NCBI GenBank assembly: GCA_016789845.1
Contig: JAEUQA010000041.1
Location: 32,786-96,785, forward strand
Reading direction: 5' to 3'
Length of the DNA stretch: 64,000 nt
DNA from: Chromatiales bacterium
Lineage (GTDB): Bacteria; Pseudomonadota; Gammaproteobacteria; Steroidobacterales; GCA-2729495
Each line of letters starts with the position of its first letter. Within the stretch, counting starts at the first letter, position 1. Shown here piece after piece: positions 25,081-33,302 of this stretch. The notes under the pieces are model-generated. The model was given only the letters and a program-made list of their open reading frames with translations. It made no database searches and had not been told where the DNA came from. The translations under genes and the position numbers were made by a program.

Positions 25081-26364
25081 CTACAGGCGGTCGCGCAAGG
25101 CGAACCAGAGCATGCCCAGTACCTGTCCGGGCCAGCGCAGCAGCGTGCCGCCAGGAAACGGCGAGGGTGGCAGGCGGGCGAAGACATCGAAGCGCTCGGC
25201 CGTGCCGGCGATGGCCTCTGCCATCAGCTGGCCGGCCAGCGTGGCCGTCGAGATCCCGTGGCCCGAATAGCCCTGGGCGAAGTACACATTTGGTGCTAGC
25301 CGTCCAAGGTGGGGCAGGCGGTTCATCGTGATGGCCAGGGTGCCGCCCCAGGCGTAGTCGATGGGGGCCGGGGCCAGCTGGGGGAAGATCCGCAGCATCT
25401 GCCGGCGGACGAAACCCTTCAGGTCGGCCGGAAACCGGCGGGTGTAGTTCTCGCCGCCACCGAAGATCAGGCGGCCGTCCGGCGACAGGCGAAAGTAATT
25501 CACGACGAACAGGGTGTCGTGGACGCAGGCCGGATCCGCGATGAGTCGCTGGCCAGGCGTGCCCAACGGTGCGGTCGCCAGGAGGAAATTGTTGATCGGC
25601 ATGATCCGGTCCGCGATGCGGGGCTCGAGGGACTCCAGATAGCCATTGCAACCCAGCACCAGATGCCCGGCGCGGACCTCGCCCTGTTCCGTCCTGACGA
25701 CGGTGGGACTGGTCCCCGAATAGCCCGTCACCCGGGACTGCTCGTGGATGCGCACACCCGCCCCGACACAGGCACGCGCCAGGCCGAGCGCGTAATTGAG
25801 CGGGTGGAGGTGCGCCGCGCCCGAATCGAGCACGCCTCCGTGGTAGGCCGGGCTGTCGACGATTTCCCGCAGCTCCAGCCGGGAGAGGACGCGCTGATGA
25901 GGATAGCCATAGTCCCGGGCCAGCTTCGCCCCACGATGCTCCAGGTCCGGCATGTCGCCCGGCTTCGCCGCGCAGAGGATCTGGCCGGGGGTCAGATCAC
26001 AGTCGATGGCATGCCGGCGGACCAGTTCCTTCACGAGGTCGCGCCCGGCGATCCCCAGCTGGAACAGCTGGCGGGCGCTGTCCTGGCCGAAGCGGGCCTC
26101 GAGCTCGCCCTCCTCCCGGCGCTGTCCGGTGCCGAGCTGGCCGCCATTGCGGCCTGAGGCCCCCCAGCCCACGCGCCGGCCCTCGAGCACGACCACCGAG
26201 TAGCCCCGCCCGGCCAGGTGCAGCGCCGCGGAAAGTCCGGTGTAGCCGGCGCCGACGATGCACACGTCGGCGGTCGTGGCTCCAGCCAGTGGCGGGTGTG
26301 CCGTCAGGCCCCGGGCGGTGGCCAGGTACCAGGACGGCGGGTGCTCGTCGTTGGTGGCAGGCAT
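25081..26364 (-). CDS. puuB: FAD-dependent oxidoreductase, probable gamma-glutamylputrescine oxidase
   Basis: A 427-residue DAO-family flavoprotein. The FAD-binding Rossmann motif is VGAGYTGLSAA (starting about residue 37), with WGASGRNGGQ following, and the C-terminal GYSGHGIS segment contacts the flavin. This matches PuuB, which oxidises gamma-glutamylputrescine to the aldehyde. It is the last gene of the catabolic operon; the aminotransferase gene ends 34 nt upstream. Having both a PuuB-like oxidase and a SpuC-like aminotransferase gives two ways to remove the amino group. Substrate rests on context plus family. Confidence 0.85.
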   Translation of the reverse strand: MPATNDEHPPSWYLATARGLTAHPPLAGATTADVCIVGAGYTGLSAALHLAGRGYSVVVLEGRRVGWGASGRNGGQLGTGQRREEGELEARFGQDSARQLFQLGIAGRDLVKELVRRHAIDCDLTPGQILCAAKPGDMPDLEHRGAKLARDYGYPHQRVLSRLELREIVDSPAYHGGVLDSGAAHLHPLNYALGLARACVGAGVRIHEQSRVTGYSGTSPTVVRTEQGEVRAGHLVLGCNGYLESLEPRIADRIMPINNFLLATAPLGTPGQRLIADPACVHDTLFVVNYFRLSPDGRLIFGGGENYTRRFPADLKGFVRRQMLRIFPQLAPAPIDYAWGGTLAITMNRLPHLGRLAPNVYFAQGYSGHGISTATLAGQLMAEAIAGTAERFDVFARLPPSPFPGGTLLRWPGQVLGMLWFALRDRL

Positions 26365-26397
26365 GGCACGGGCGCGCGGCGCCCTGGACCGGGCGGC

Positions 26398-27798
26398 CTA
26401 ACCGCTGGCCTGGCTGCGGGCCTTGCCGCGGGCCTGGCCCAGCGACTGCCGCGTCAGGTCGAGGGCCTTCCACGCCTTGTCCACGAGCTCGTCGAGCTGT
26501 TCATTGCTGATGATGAACGGCGGCGCGACGATCATGGTGTCGCCGACCGCCCGCATGACCAGCCCCTGCTCGATGCAGAAGTCCCGGCAACGCTCGCCCA
26601 CCTTGAGTTCCTTGGGAAAACGGTTCCGGCTGTCCTTGCGGGGCACGAGCTCGAGCCCGCCGATGAGCCCGGCGGAACGCGCCTCGCCCACCAGGGGATG
26701 CTCCGCGAGCTTCTGCCAGCGGCTGCTGAAGGCAGGGATCACTGCGTCCCTGACCCGTTCCACGAGCTTTTCGTCGCGCATGACCTTGAGCGTTGCGCGG
26801 GCCACCGCGCAGGCGACCGGATGCCCCGAGTAGGTGAAGCCGTGGTAGAACTCACCACCCTTCTCCACGAGGACGTCGCCCACGCGGTCGCTCACCATGA
26901 CCCCGCCGAGCGCCTGGTAGCCGGACGTGATGCCCTTGGCGAAAGGCATGAGGTCGGGACGTATGCCGTAATGCTGGGAGCCGAACCAGTGGCCCAGCCG
27001 GCCGATGCCGCAGATGACCTCATCCGCGATCAGGAGGATGCCGTAGTGATCGCAGATCTTCTGGATCTCGGGCCAGTAGGTGGCCGGCGGGATGATGGCG
27101 CCGCCCGCGCCCTGCACCGGCTCGGCGATGAACGCCGCCACCTTGTCTACACCGGCTTCCTCGATCGTCGTGGCGAGCTGCCGCGCGATGCGGCGGCCGA
27201 ACTCCGCCGGGTCCAGGTCGCCGCCCAGGCCGAACCAGTAGGGCTGCTCGATGTGCAGGATGTTGGGAATGGGCAGGCCCGCCTGGGCATGCATCCAGGG
27301 CATGCCACAGAGGCTGGCGGCGCCCACCGTGCTGCCGTGATAGCCGTTGCGGCGCGCGATGATGATCTGCTTTTCCGGCTTGCCGAGCAGGCTCCAGTAA
27401 TAGCGCACGAGGCGGATGATGGTGTCGTTCGCCTCGGAGCCCGAATTCGTGAAGAACACCCGGTTGAAGCCGGGCGGGGCCAGTTCGCACAGCTCCCGGG
27501 CCAGCTCGATGGCCGGCGGGTGGGTGCACTGGAAGAAGCTGTTGTAGTAGGGCAGCTCCCGCAGCTGGCGACACCCGGCCTCCGCCAGCTCGGCGCGGCT
27601 GTAGCCCAGGTTCACGCACCAGAGCCCCGACATACCGTCGAGGATCTTCTGGCCGCCCGCCTCCCAGATGTACACGCCCTCGGCACGGGTGATGACCCGG
27701 GTGCCGCGTTCGCCCAGCTGGCGGTGGTCGGTGAACGGGTGCAGGAAGTGCTGCCGGTCCGCCTGCTGCCAGCCGGCGAGATTCTCAGTCATGGCCAC
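26398..27798 (-). CDS. spuC: Class III aminotransferase, probable polyamine:pyruvate aminotransferase
   Basis: A 466-residue PLP enzyme of the ornithine/omega-aminotransferase group. The PLP lysine lies in PFAKGITSGYQ, the phosphate-binding motif is NSGSEANDT, and the active-site aspartate is in LIADEVICG. It matches Pseudomonas SpuC, putrescine:pyruvate aminotransferase. It is flanked by the glutamine-synthetase-like gene (23 nt before) and puuB, as in the P. aeruginosa spuABC set. The C-terminal tail is basic (GQARGKARSQ). In the operon it should transfer the amino group of putrescine or another diamine to pyruvate. Confidence 0.88.
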   Translation of the reverse strand: MAMTENLAGWQQADRQHFLHPFTDHRQLGERGTRVITRAEGVYIWEAGGQKILDGMSGLWCVNLGYSRAELAEAGCRQLRELPYYNSFFQCTHPPAIELARELCELAPPGFNRVFFTNSGSEANDTIIRLVRYYWSLLGKPEKQIIIARRNGYHGSTVGAASLCGMPWMHAQAGLPIPNILHIEQPYWFGLGGDLDPAEFGRRIARQLATTIEEAGVDKVAAFIAEPVQGAGGAIIPPATYWPEIQKICDHYGILLIADEVICGIGRLGHWFGSQHYGIRPDLMPFAKGITSGYQALGGVMVSDRVGDVLVEKGGEFYHGFTYSGHPVACAVARATLKVMRDEKLVERVRDAVIPAFSSRWQKLAEHPLVGEARSAGLIGGLELVPRKDSRNRFPKELKVGERCRDFCIEQGLVMRAVGDTMIVAPPFIISNEQLDELVDKAWKALDLTRQSLGQARGKARSQASG

Positions 27799-27820
27799 TA
27801 CCCTTCAGGAAAACTGGTGC

Positions 27821-29176
27821 TCACACATTCAATAGCAGGAATTCGCGCTCCCAGGGAGATATGACCTCGAAATAGGCCTGGTATTCCTGGCGCTTCATGG
27901 CGCTGTAGATCTTCACGAACCGGTCGCCCATCAGGGCGCGCAACCGGTCGCTCCGCTCCAGCCGGTCGAGGGCGTCGGACAGGCTGCCGGGCAGCGCGAA
28001 GGGCCTCTTGTAGGCGTTTCCCTGCTCCGGAATGCCCGGCTGGAGGTTTTCCTCGATGCCCAGCAGGCCGCAGGTCAGCGACGCCGCAATGGCCAGGTAG
28101 GGGTTCACGTCGGCGCCGGCAATCCGGTTCTCGATTCGGCGGTTGTCCGGGTCCGACTGCGGCACGCGCAGGCCCACCGTGCGGTTGTCATAGCCCCATT
28201 CGAGGTTGATTGGCGCCGACATGTACCGGGTGAAACGCCGGTAGGAGTTCACGTAGGGCGCCAGGAAGATCGTGGTCTCTGGCCCGTACTTCTGCAGCCC
28301 GCCGATGAAGTTGCGGAACATGTCGCTTTCGGAGCCATCGGGGTTCGAAAAGGCATTGGTCCCGTCGCTGCGCCGGAGGCTGATGTGCCAGTGCATGGAG
28401 CTGCCCGGCTCGTTCTGCATCGGCTTTGCCATGAAGGTCGCATAGATCTCGTGGCGCATGGCCGCCTCGCGGATCGTGCGCTTGAACAGGAACATCTGGT
28501 CGGACAGTTCCACGGCGTCGCCGTGCTGGAAATTGATCTCCAGCTGGGCGGTGCCGCTCTCGTGGGCCAGGTTGTCCACGTGCAGGCGCTGGATCTCGCA
28601 ATAGTCGTAGATGTCCTCGATGAAGGGCTCGAACTCGTCGACGGCATCCATGCTGTAGGGCTGGCGAACGGTCTCCTTGCGTCCCGAGCGGCCAATCGGC
28701 GGCTCCAGCTGGTAGTCCGGGTCGGTGTTGCGCTTGACGAGGTAGAACTCGATCTCCGGCGCCACCACGGGGACCAGGCCGAGCTTGCGGAACATGCCCA
28801 TGATCCGGCGCAGGACCTGCCGGGGCGCAATGTCCACGGGACTGCCCTCCTGGGTATAGCAGTCGTGGATGACGCAGCAGGTGGGCTCCTCGCCCCAGGG
28901 CACCAGTCGCAGGGTGTCGAGGTCCGGCTTCGCCACCATGTCCCGGTCCGCGGGATTCATGACCCCTTCCTCGAGGTAGTCGTCGATGTACTCACCCGTC
29001 ACCGACTGGATGAACACGGACTCGGGCAGGCGCATGCCACCCTGCTCGGTGAACTTGTGCGCCGGCATGTACTTGCCCCGGGCGACGCCCGCCATGTCGG
29101 CCACGACTGCCTCGACCTCGTCGATCTTGTTGTCGACGAGCCATTCGCGCAGCTGCTCTTCATTCATGGAACTCAT
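27821..29176 (-). CDS. puuA: Glutamine-synthetase-family gamma-glutamylpolyamine synthetase
   Basis: A 451-residue glutamine-synthetase-like enzyme, related to PuuA/SpuB, that ligates glutamate to putrescine or another polyamine using ATP. The family's catalytic pieces are present: the N-terminal MAGVARGKY loop, the Mg-binding EIEFYL strand, HVDNLAHESG and HWHISLR, and the late RRIENRIAGADVNPYLA segment. The start at 29176 is chosen because it overlaps the stop of the puuD-like gene as ATGA and has GGAG about 10 nt upstream; an ATG at 29167 lies three codons later. The context with amidotransferase, aminotransferase and oxidase genes supports polyamine rather than ammonium as substrate. Confidence 0.9.
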   Translation of the reverse strand: MSSMNEEQLREWLVDNKIDEVEAVVADMAGVARGKYMPAHKFTEQGGMRLPESVFIQSVTGEYIDDYLEEGVMNPADRDMVAKPDLDTLRLVPWGEEPTCCVIHDCYTQEGSPVDIAPRQVLRRIMGMFRKLGLVPVVAPEIEFYLVKRNTDPDYQLEPPIGRSGRKETVRQPYSMDAVDEFEPFIEDIYDYCEIQRLHVDNLAHESGTAQLEINFQHGDAVELSDQMFLFKRTIREAAMRHEIYATFMAKPMQNEPGSSMHWHISLRRSDGTNAFSNPDGSESDMFRNFIGGLQKYGPETTIFLAPYVNSYRRFTRYMSAPINLEWGYDNRTVGLRVPQSDPDNRRIENRIAGADVNPYLAIAASLTCGLLGIEENLQPGIPEQGNAYKRPFALPGSLSDALDRLERSDRLRALMGDRFVKIYSAMKRQEYQAYFEVISPWEREFLLLNV

Positions 29177-29934
29177 GCCCGGTAGCTCCGACAGGCGTCG
29201 CCAAACGCCCGAAAAATCGCCATGGAAACCTCGCTCTCGCGCACCCGCCATTCGGGGTGCCATTGCACGCCAAGGACAAAACCGGGCGCACTGGCGACCG
29301 TCACCGCCTCGATCAGCCCGTCGGGGGCCGTCCCCTCGACGACCAGCCCCGCGCCCAGCCGGTCCACGCCCTGGGAGTGCACGGAGTTCACCATGGCCGC
29401 GTCCCGCCCGGTAATTCGCGCCAGCATGCCACCGGGGGTGAAGCGCACCTCGTGCACGGGGGCGTACTGGGCCTCGAGCGGCGCGCTCTTGTCTTCCCGG
29501 TGACTCAGCTTGCCGGGAACGTTGTGGACCTCCTGGTGCAGGGTGCCTCCGTAGGCCACGTTGAGCTCCTGGAAGCCCCGGCAGACCGCAAATAACGGTA
29601 TGCCCTGCCGGACCACGGCCGGAATCAGCTCGAAGGCGGAGTGGTCGCGCTCGGGATCGTGAAGCGTGCCCGGTCGGCTCGCGGAGCCCTGGTAGCGGTG
29701 CGGCTCCACGTTGGACGGTGAACCGGTCAGCAGGAGGCCGTCGAGGGATTCCAGGACTTCCAGCAGGTCGAAACCGTCGTCGAGGGCCGGCCCGAGCACC
29801 GGCAGGCCCACGGGGTAACCGCCCGCCCCGGCCACGATGGCCGTGAGGTATTTCTCGCCCTGCACCTGAAAGGGGTGATGCCCCAGGGTGCGCCGGTCCG
29901 AGATGACGCCGATGATGGGCCGGACTCTGCGCAT
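29173..29934 (-). CDS. puuD: Class I glutamine-amidotransferase-like gamma-glutamyl hydrolase
   Basis: A 253-residue C26-peptidase/GATase protein of the PuuD/SpuA group that removes the gamma-glutamyl group from gamma-glutamyl-GABA. The catalytic triad is visible: Cys118 in FAVCRGFQE, and His226/Glu228 in VQWHPEW. It begins the minus-strand operon puuD-puuA-spuC-puuB and overlaps puuA by 4 nt. The ATG at 29934 is chosen because upstream in-frame sequence shows no coding character. The 227-nt spacer to the divergent MFS gene must carry promoters for both. Confidence 0.88.
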   Translation of the reverse strand: MRRVRPIIGVISDRRTLGHHPFQVQGEKYLTAIVAGAGGYPVGLPVLGPALDDGFDLLEVLESLDGLLLTGSPSNVEPHRYQGSASRPGTLHDPERDHSAFELIPAVVRQGIPLFAVCRGFQELNVAYGGTLHQEVHNVPGKLSHREDKSAPLEAQYAPVHEVRFTPGGMLARITGRDAAMVNSVHSQGVDRLGAGLVVEGTAPDGLIEAVTVASAPGFVLGVQWHPEWRVRESEVSMAIFRAFGDACRSYRA

Positions 29935-30079
29935 GGTGCAGCTACGGTGCCAGAGCCGTCGCCGGGCCGCCAGACCTGCGTGAGGAAACTGCCGCGAACC
30001 CGCATCCGGCGCGGGTTGCAGGGCGAAAGCCCCGTGTGGCCGCAACATAAGCGCTGGCAACCGGCGGTCGTTTCCCGGG

Positions 30080-30095
30080 TTGACTTGCCCGTCAA
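30080..30095. promoter_or_regulatory. Inverted repeat in the spacer between puuD and the MFS gene
   Basis: A perfect inverted pair TTGAC-N6-GTCAA at 30080-30084 and 30091-30095, midway in the 227-nt divergent spacer. It also contains a TTGACT sequence that could serve as a -35 box towards the MFS gene, but no good -10 box stands 16-18 nt further. It could be an operator for a dimeric regulator of the polyamine genes. No regulator gene is adjacent. Confidence 0.35.
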
Positions 30096-30161
30096 AGCCC
30101 GTTCAGAGTGCGCGACTCCTAACGACACTGGCGCAGAACCAGGGACCGCCGGAATCAGCAG

Positions 30162-31526
30162 ATGGAAGGACCGCCGTTGAACCAGGGACGCAATACCCGC
30201 ATTGGACCGATCGAGTTCGCCAATGGCATCTCCGGCGTCAATGCCTGGACCTTCCTCTACACCAACTTCATGATCATGCCGATCGTGGCGTTCCTCAGCA
30301 TCTCCCAGCCGTATGTCCTGAGCGAGATCGTCGGCATCCCCGAATCGGAGCAGGGGCGGATCACCGGCTTCCTCGTGACGATGCAGGAGGTCGTGGCACT
30401 CGCACTTATCGGCATCGTGGGCGCGCTCTCCGACCGCTTCGGCCGGCGGCCACTGTTTGCCTCGGGCGTGCTGATTGCGGCGCTCGGCTTCGCCCTCTAC
30501 TCCACGGCAGAGACCGAATTCGACCTGTACCTCTACCGCTTCATCTACGCCATCGGCGTCTCCATCGCGGGAGTCATGATCGCGGTCACCGCTGCGGACT
30601 ATCCGGCGGAGAGCTCGCGCGGCAAGCTGTCGGGCGCCACGGGCTTCCTCAACGGCATGGGGGTTGGTGTCGCTGCCGGACTGATCCTGCCAGGCCTGCC
30701 TGCGATATTTCAGGCCCAGGGCGCGAGCGCCGCGGATGCAGGGCGCTACATGCTGCTCGCCATGGCGGGCCTGGCCGTCGTGACGGCCATCATCATGCAG
30801 TCAGGGCTCAAGGGCGGAACGCCAACCGGCCATTCGCGGAAGGTCAGCCTGCGCAAGGCCCTGTCCGTCGGGCTGTCCCAGGGCCGGGCAAATCCCCGCC
30901 TCGTGGTCTGCTACGCGGGCTCATTCGTCGCCCGGGCGGACCTTACGCTGGTCGCCGTGTTCGTGTCCCTGTGGCTGCAGCAGGTCGGCAGGAACGAAGG
31001 CCTCGACTCCGCTGCCGCCCTGAAGCAGGCGGGGATCATGTTCGCCCTCATCACCGGAGCATCGCTGCTCTGGGCACCAGTTGCCGGGACGTTCATCGAC
31101 CGGTTCCACCGCCTGGCCTGCGTCTGCGGCGCGCTGCTGATCGCGGGCATCGGCTATACGCTGCTGGGGCTGCAGGTGAACCCATTCGGCCCGGTCGGAT
31201 ACCTCGGAGCAGTACTCGTCGGCGTCGGCCAGATGAGCGTGATCCTGAGCGTGACCGGGCTCATGGGCCAGGAGACGCCTATCGACGTGCGCGGCTCCGT
31301 GATCGGCTTTGCGAGCCTCTGCGGCGCCCTGGGCATCCTCGCCACCAGCTTCGCCGGCGGCTACATCTACGATCACTGGATGATCTCGGGACCAGTCATC
31401 CTGACCGGCGTGGCCAACCTCGCCGTCTTCGGCTTCGCCCTCGCCGTGTGGCTGAAGGACGGGCGCCCGGTGCGCTTTGATCCGGGCGAGGCCCGCTCCT
31501 CTGAGGTCCTGGACTTCGGCCACTAG
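30162..31526 (+). CDS. Major facilitator superfamily transporter
   Basis: A 454-residue MFS permease with 12 predicted membrane segments. The loop 2-3 motif reads GALSDRFGRRPLFASG, the diagnostic DRFGRR signature, and a weaker copy GTFIDRFHR sits between helices 8 and 9. Substrate cannot be read from the sequence. It is divergent from the polyamine breakdown operon, so uptake or efflux of amines or their products is a fair guess, no more. ATG at 30162; it is followed 10 nt later by the ClpP-like membrane gene, suggesting cotranscription. Confidence 0.88.
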   Translation: MEGPPLNQGRNTRIGPIEFANGISGVNAWTFLYTNFMIMPIVAFLSISQPYVLSEIVGIPESEQGRITGFLVTMQEVVALALIGIVGALSDRFGRRPLFASGVLIAALGFALYSTAETEFDLYLYRFIYAIGVSIAGVMIAVTAADYPAESSRGKLSGATGFLNGMGVGVAAGLILPGLPAIFQAQGASAADAGRYMLLAMAGLAVVTAIIMQSGLKGGTPTGHSRKVSLRKALSVGLSQGRANPRLVVCYAGSFVARADLTLVAVFVSLWLQQVGRNEGLDSAAALKQAGIMFALITGASLLWAPVAGTFIDRFHRLACVCGALLIAGIGYTLLGLQVNPFGPVGYLGAVLVGVGQMSVILSVTGLMGQETPIDVRGSVIGFASLCGALGILATSFAGGYIYDHWMISGPVILTGVANLAVFGFALAVWLKDGRPVRFDPGEARSSEVLDFGH

Positions 31527-31536
31527 CGGGAAGCCC

Positions 31537-32430
31537 GTGACCGGCTACCCAGGGCGACACTGGCGGGGAGAACTCAGTCCCGCCGTCACCTGGTGGGTTA
31601 ACTGCGTCGCCGTCTCGGCCCTTCTCTGGTGGGCCGTGCCCCGGCTGGCAGTCGCGGGTGGCTTTGCCCGGGCCGACACGCTCGCGAACTTCTGTGCGGC
31701 GTCAGCGCTGCAGTTCCTGCAGATCGGCCTCGTCCCGCTGTGGCAGATGGTGGGTCTCTGGCGCTGCGGGGACCGGCGGGGGCTGGTCCCGGATCGCTGG
31801 CGGATCGGTCGCGTGGTCCAGGTCACCGCCTTCCTGTTCACCGTGCTGATCACGATGCGGGGGCTGGTGTTCGGCGCCGAGCAGGTGATCGGCGCGCGCG
31901 TGGCCCTTGCCCTGGGCCCCTACAGCTACACCGTCAGCGTGCTCCATGGCGGCCGGGAGATCGCGGTCAGCGGCGGCCTCGGCTATGGCGTTGCCGATGC
32001 CGTGAGGGCACTGCTCGTGGCGCATCCCGGCGTCCGTCGCATCCGGCTGGATAGCGGTGGCGGTGCCCTGTCGGAGGGCACGAGGCTCAGGGACGTCATC
32101 CTGGAGGGTGGCCTGGATACCTACACTGCCCGCGAGTGCTCGAGCGCCTGCGTGTCGGCCTTTGCCGGGGGACGCTTCCGCTACCTGCAGCGGGGCGCCC
32201 GCATGGGGGTCCACCTGCCCCGTAACTGGGAGGCCATGTCGTCGAACCCCGTGGCCTCCGGCTACCGGGCCGAGCTCCTGTACCTGCACGAACGCGGGCT
32301 GCCGGACTGGTTCCTGGAGAACTGGATCCGCACGGGACAGAAGTTCTGGTACCCGACCGAGTTCCAGCTGGTCAGTTCGGGGCTCGTGACGGGCCTGCGC
32401 GGCAGGCCGCCATCACCGGCCAGCCGGTAA
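31537..32430 (+). CDS. Membrane protein with ClpP-like periplasmic domain (COG3904-like)
   Basis: A 297-residue protein: three hydrophobic segments in the first about 120 residues, then a domain with a ClpP/crotonase-like layout: an IRLDSGGGALSEG strand-turn and ARECSSACVSAFAGG, where the SAC serine/cysteine and glycine-rich turn resemble the active-site region of the COG3904 'predicted periplasmic protein' family. The catalytic histidine is not obvious; MGVHLPRN may provide it. The start is a GTG at 31537, 10 nt after the MFS stop with a purine-rich GCGGGAAG just ahead. I would call it a possible membrane-bound serine hydrolase of unknown substrate. Confidence 0.65.
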   Translation: MTGYPGRHWRGELSPAVTWWVNCVAVSALLWWAVPRLAVAGGFARADTLANFCAASALQFLQIGLVPLWQMVGLWRCGDRRGLVPDRWRIGRVVQVTAFLFTVLITMRGLVFGAEQVIGARVALALGPYSYTVSVLHGGREIAVSGGLGYGVADAVRALLVAHPGVRRIRLDSGGGALSEGTRLRDVILEGGLDTYTARECSSACVSAFAGGRFRYLQRGARMGVHLPRNWEAMSSNPVASGYRAELLYLHERGLPDWFLENWIRTGQKFWYPTEFQLVSSGLVTGLRGRPPSPASR

Positions 32431-32476
32431 CCGCGGCCCCGGGGCGCCAGCAGGGCCGGTGCTATATTCGCCCGGC

Positions 32477-33295
32477 ATGACCCCCGGCGCATTTCCCAAT
32501 CAGGTTGTCTGGATCACCGGTGCTTCATCCGGTGTCGGCGAGGGTCTTGCGGTGGCATTCGCCGAGGCGGGCGCGCGGGTGGTGCTCTCCGCGCGGCGGG
32601 CCGACGAACTCGAACGGGTCCGGGGCCGGATGACCGCCGGTGAGCATCTCGTGCTGCCGATGGACGTCACCGACTACGCTGCCATACCCGGCAAGGTTGC
32701 GCAGGTGAACGCGCACATGGGCCGGATCGACGTGCTGGTCTGCAACGCGGGGGTCTCCCAGCGCAGCCGCTTCGCCGAAACCACGCTCGACGTGTTCCGC
32801 ACGATCATCGACGTCAATGTCATGGGCCCGGCGGCCCACATCCATGCGGTCCTGCCGGCGATGCGGGGCCAGGGGAGCGGGCACATCGTCGTGACCTCCA
32901 GCGTGGCGGGCAAGTTCGGCATCCCGAACCGCAGTGCCTACTGCGCCTCCAAGCATGCCGTGCACGGGCTGTGCGACGCCCTGCGGGCCGAGCATGCGCC
33001 GGAGAACATCCACTTCTCGACCCTGATCATCGCCGCGGTGAAGTCCAGCGTGAACGCCAACGCCTTCAGGGCCGATGGCAGCAAGGTGGGCAAGGACAGC
33101 AAGTGGGGCCGCGGATCCGGAATGGACGCGGTGGCCGCGGGCCGGCTGATGGTGAAGAAGCTCGCGAAGCGTGAGGAAGAGATCGTGGTGGTCGCCGACT
33201 GGCGGGCCGGCATCCCGCTCTACCAGCAGCGACTGAGCCCCCGGATCGTCTACCGGAGAATGGCCCGGCTGGCCCAGAGCAAGTGGTGGTCCTGA
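32477..33295 (+). CDS. SDR-family oxidoreductase
   Basis: A 272-residue classical short-chain dehydrogenase. Cofactor motif TGASSGVGEG at about 14-23, NAGVS at about 89-93, catalytic Ser in TSSVAG and YCASK (Y-x-x-x-K) present. The basic residue pattern after the second strand (SARRAD) suggests NADP preference. The C-terminal tail runs to RRMARLAQSKWWS, similar to DHRS7-like SDRs that act on steroids or retinoids, but the substrate is open. The start is ATG 32477 directly ahead of the Rossmann strand. It ends 7 nt before the stop of the convergent dmeF gene. Confidence 0.88.
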   Translation: MTPGAFPNQVVWITGASSGVGEGLAVAFAEAGARVVLSARRADELERVRGRMTAGEHLVLPMDVTDYAAIPGKVAQVNAHMGRIDVLVCNAGVSQRSRFAETTLDVFRTIIDVNVMGPAAHIHAVLPAMRGQGSGHIVVTSSVAGKFGIPNRSAYCASKHAVHGLCDALRAEHAPENIHFSTLIIAAVKSSVNANAFRADGSKVGKDSKWGRGSGMDAVAAGRLMVKKLAKREEEIVVVADWRAGIPLYQQRLSPRIVYRRMARLAQSKWWS

Positions 33296-33302
33296 CCGGC
33301 CT

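Noticed and set aside
28385..29185. 266-residue plus-strand frame opposite the gamma-glutamylpolyamine synthetase
   Set aside because: Antisense to a clear glutamine-synthetase-family gene; no ribosome site or family pattern.
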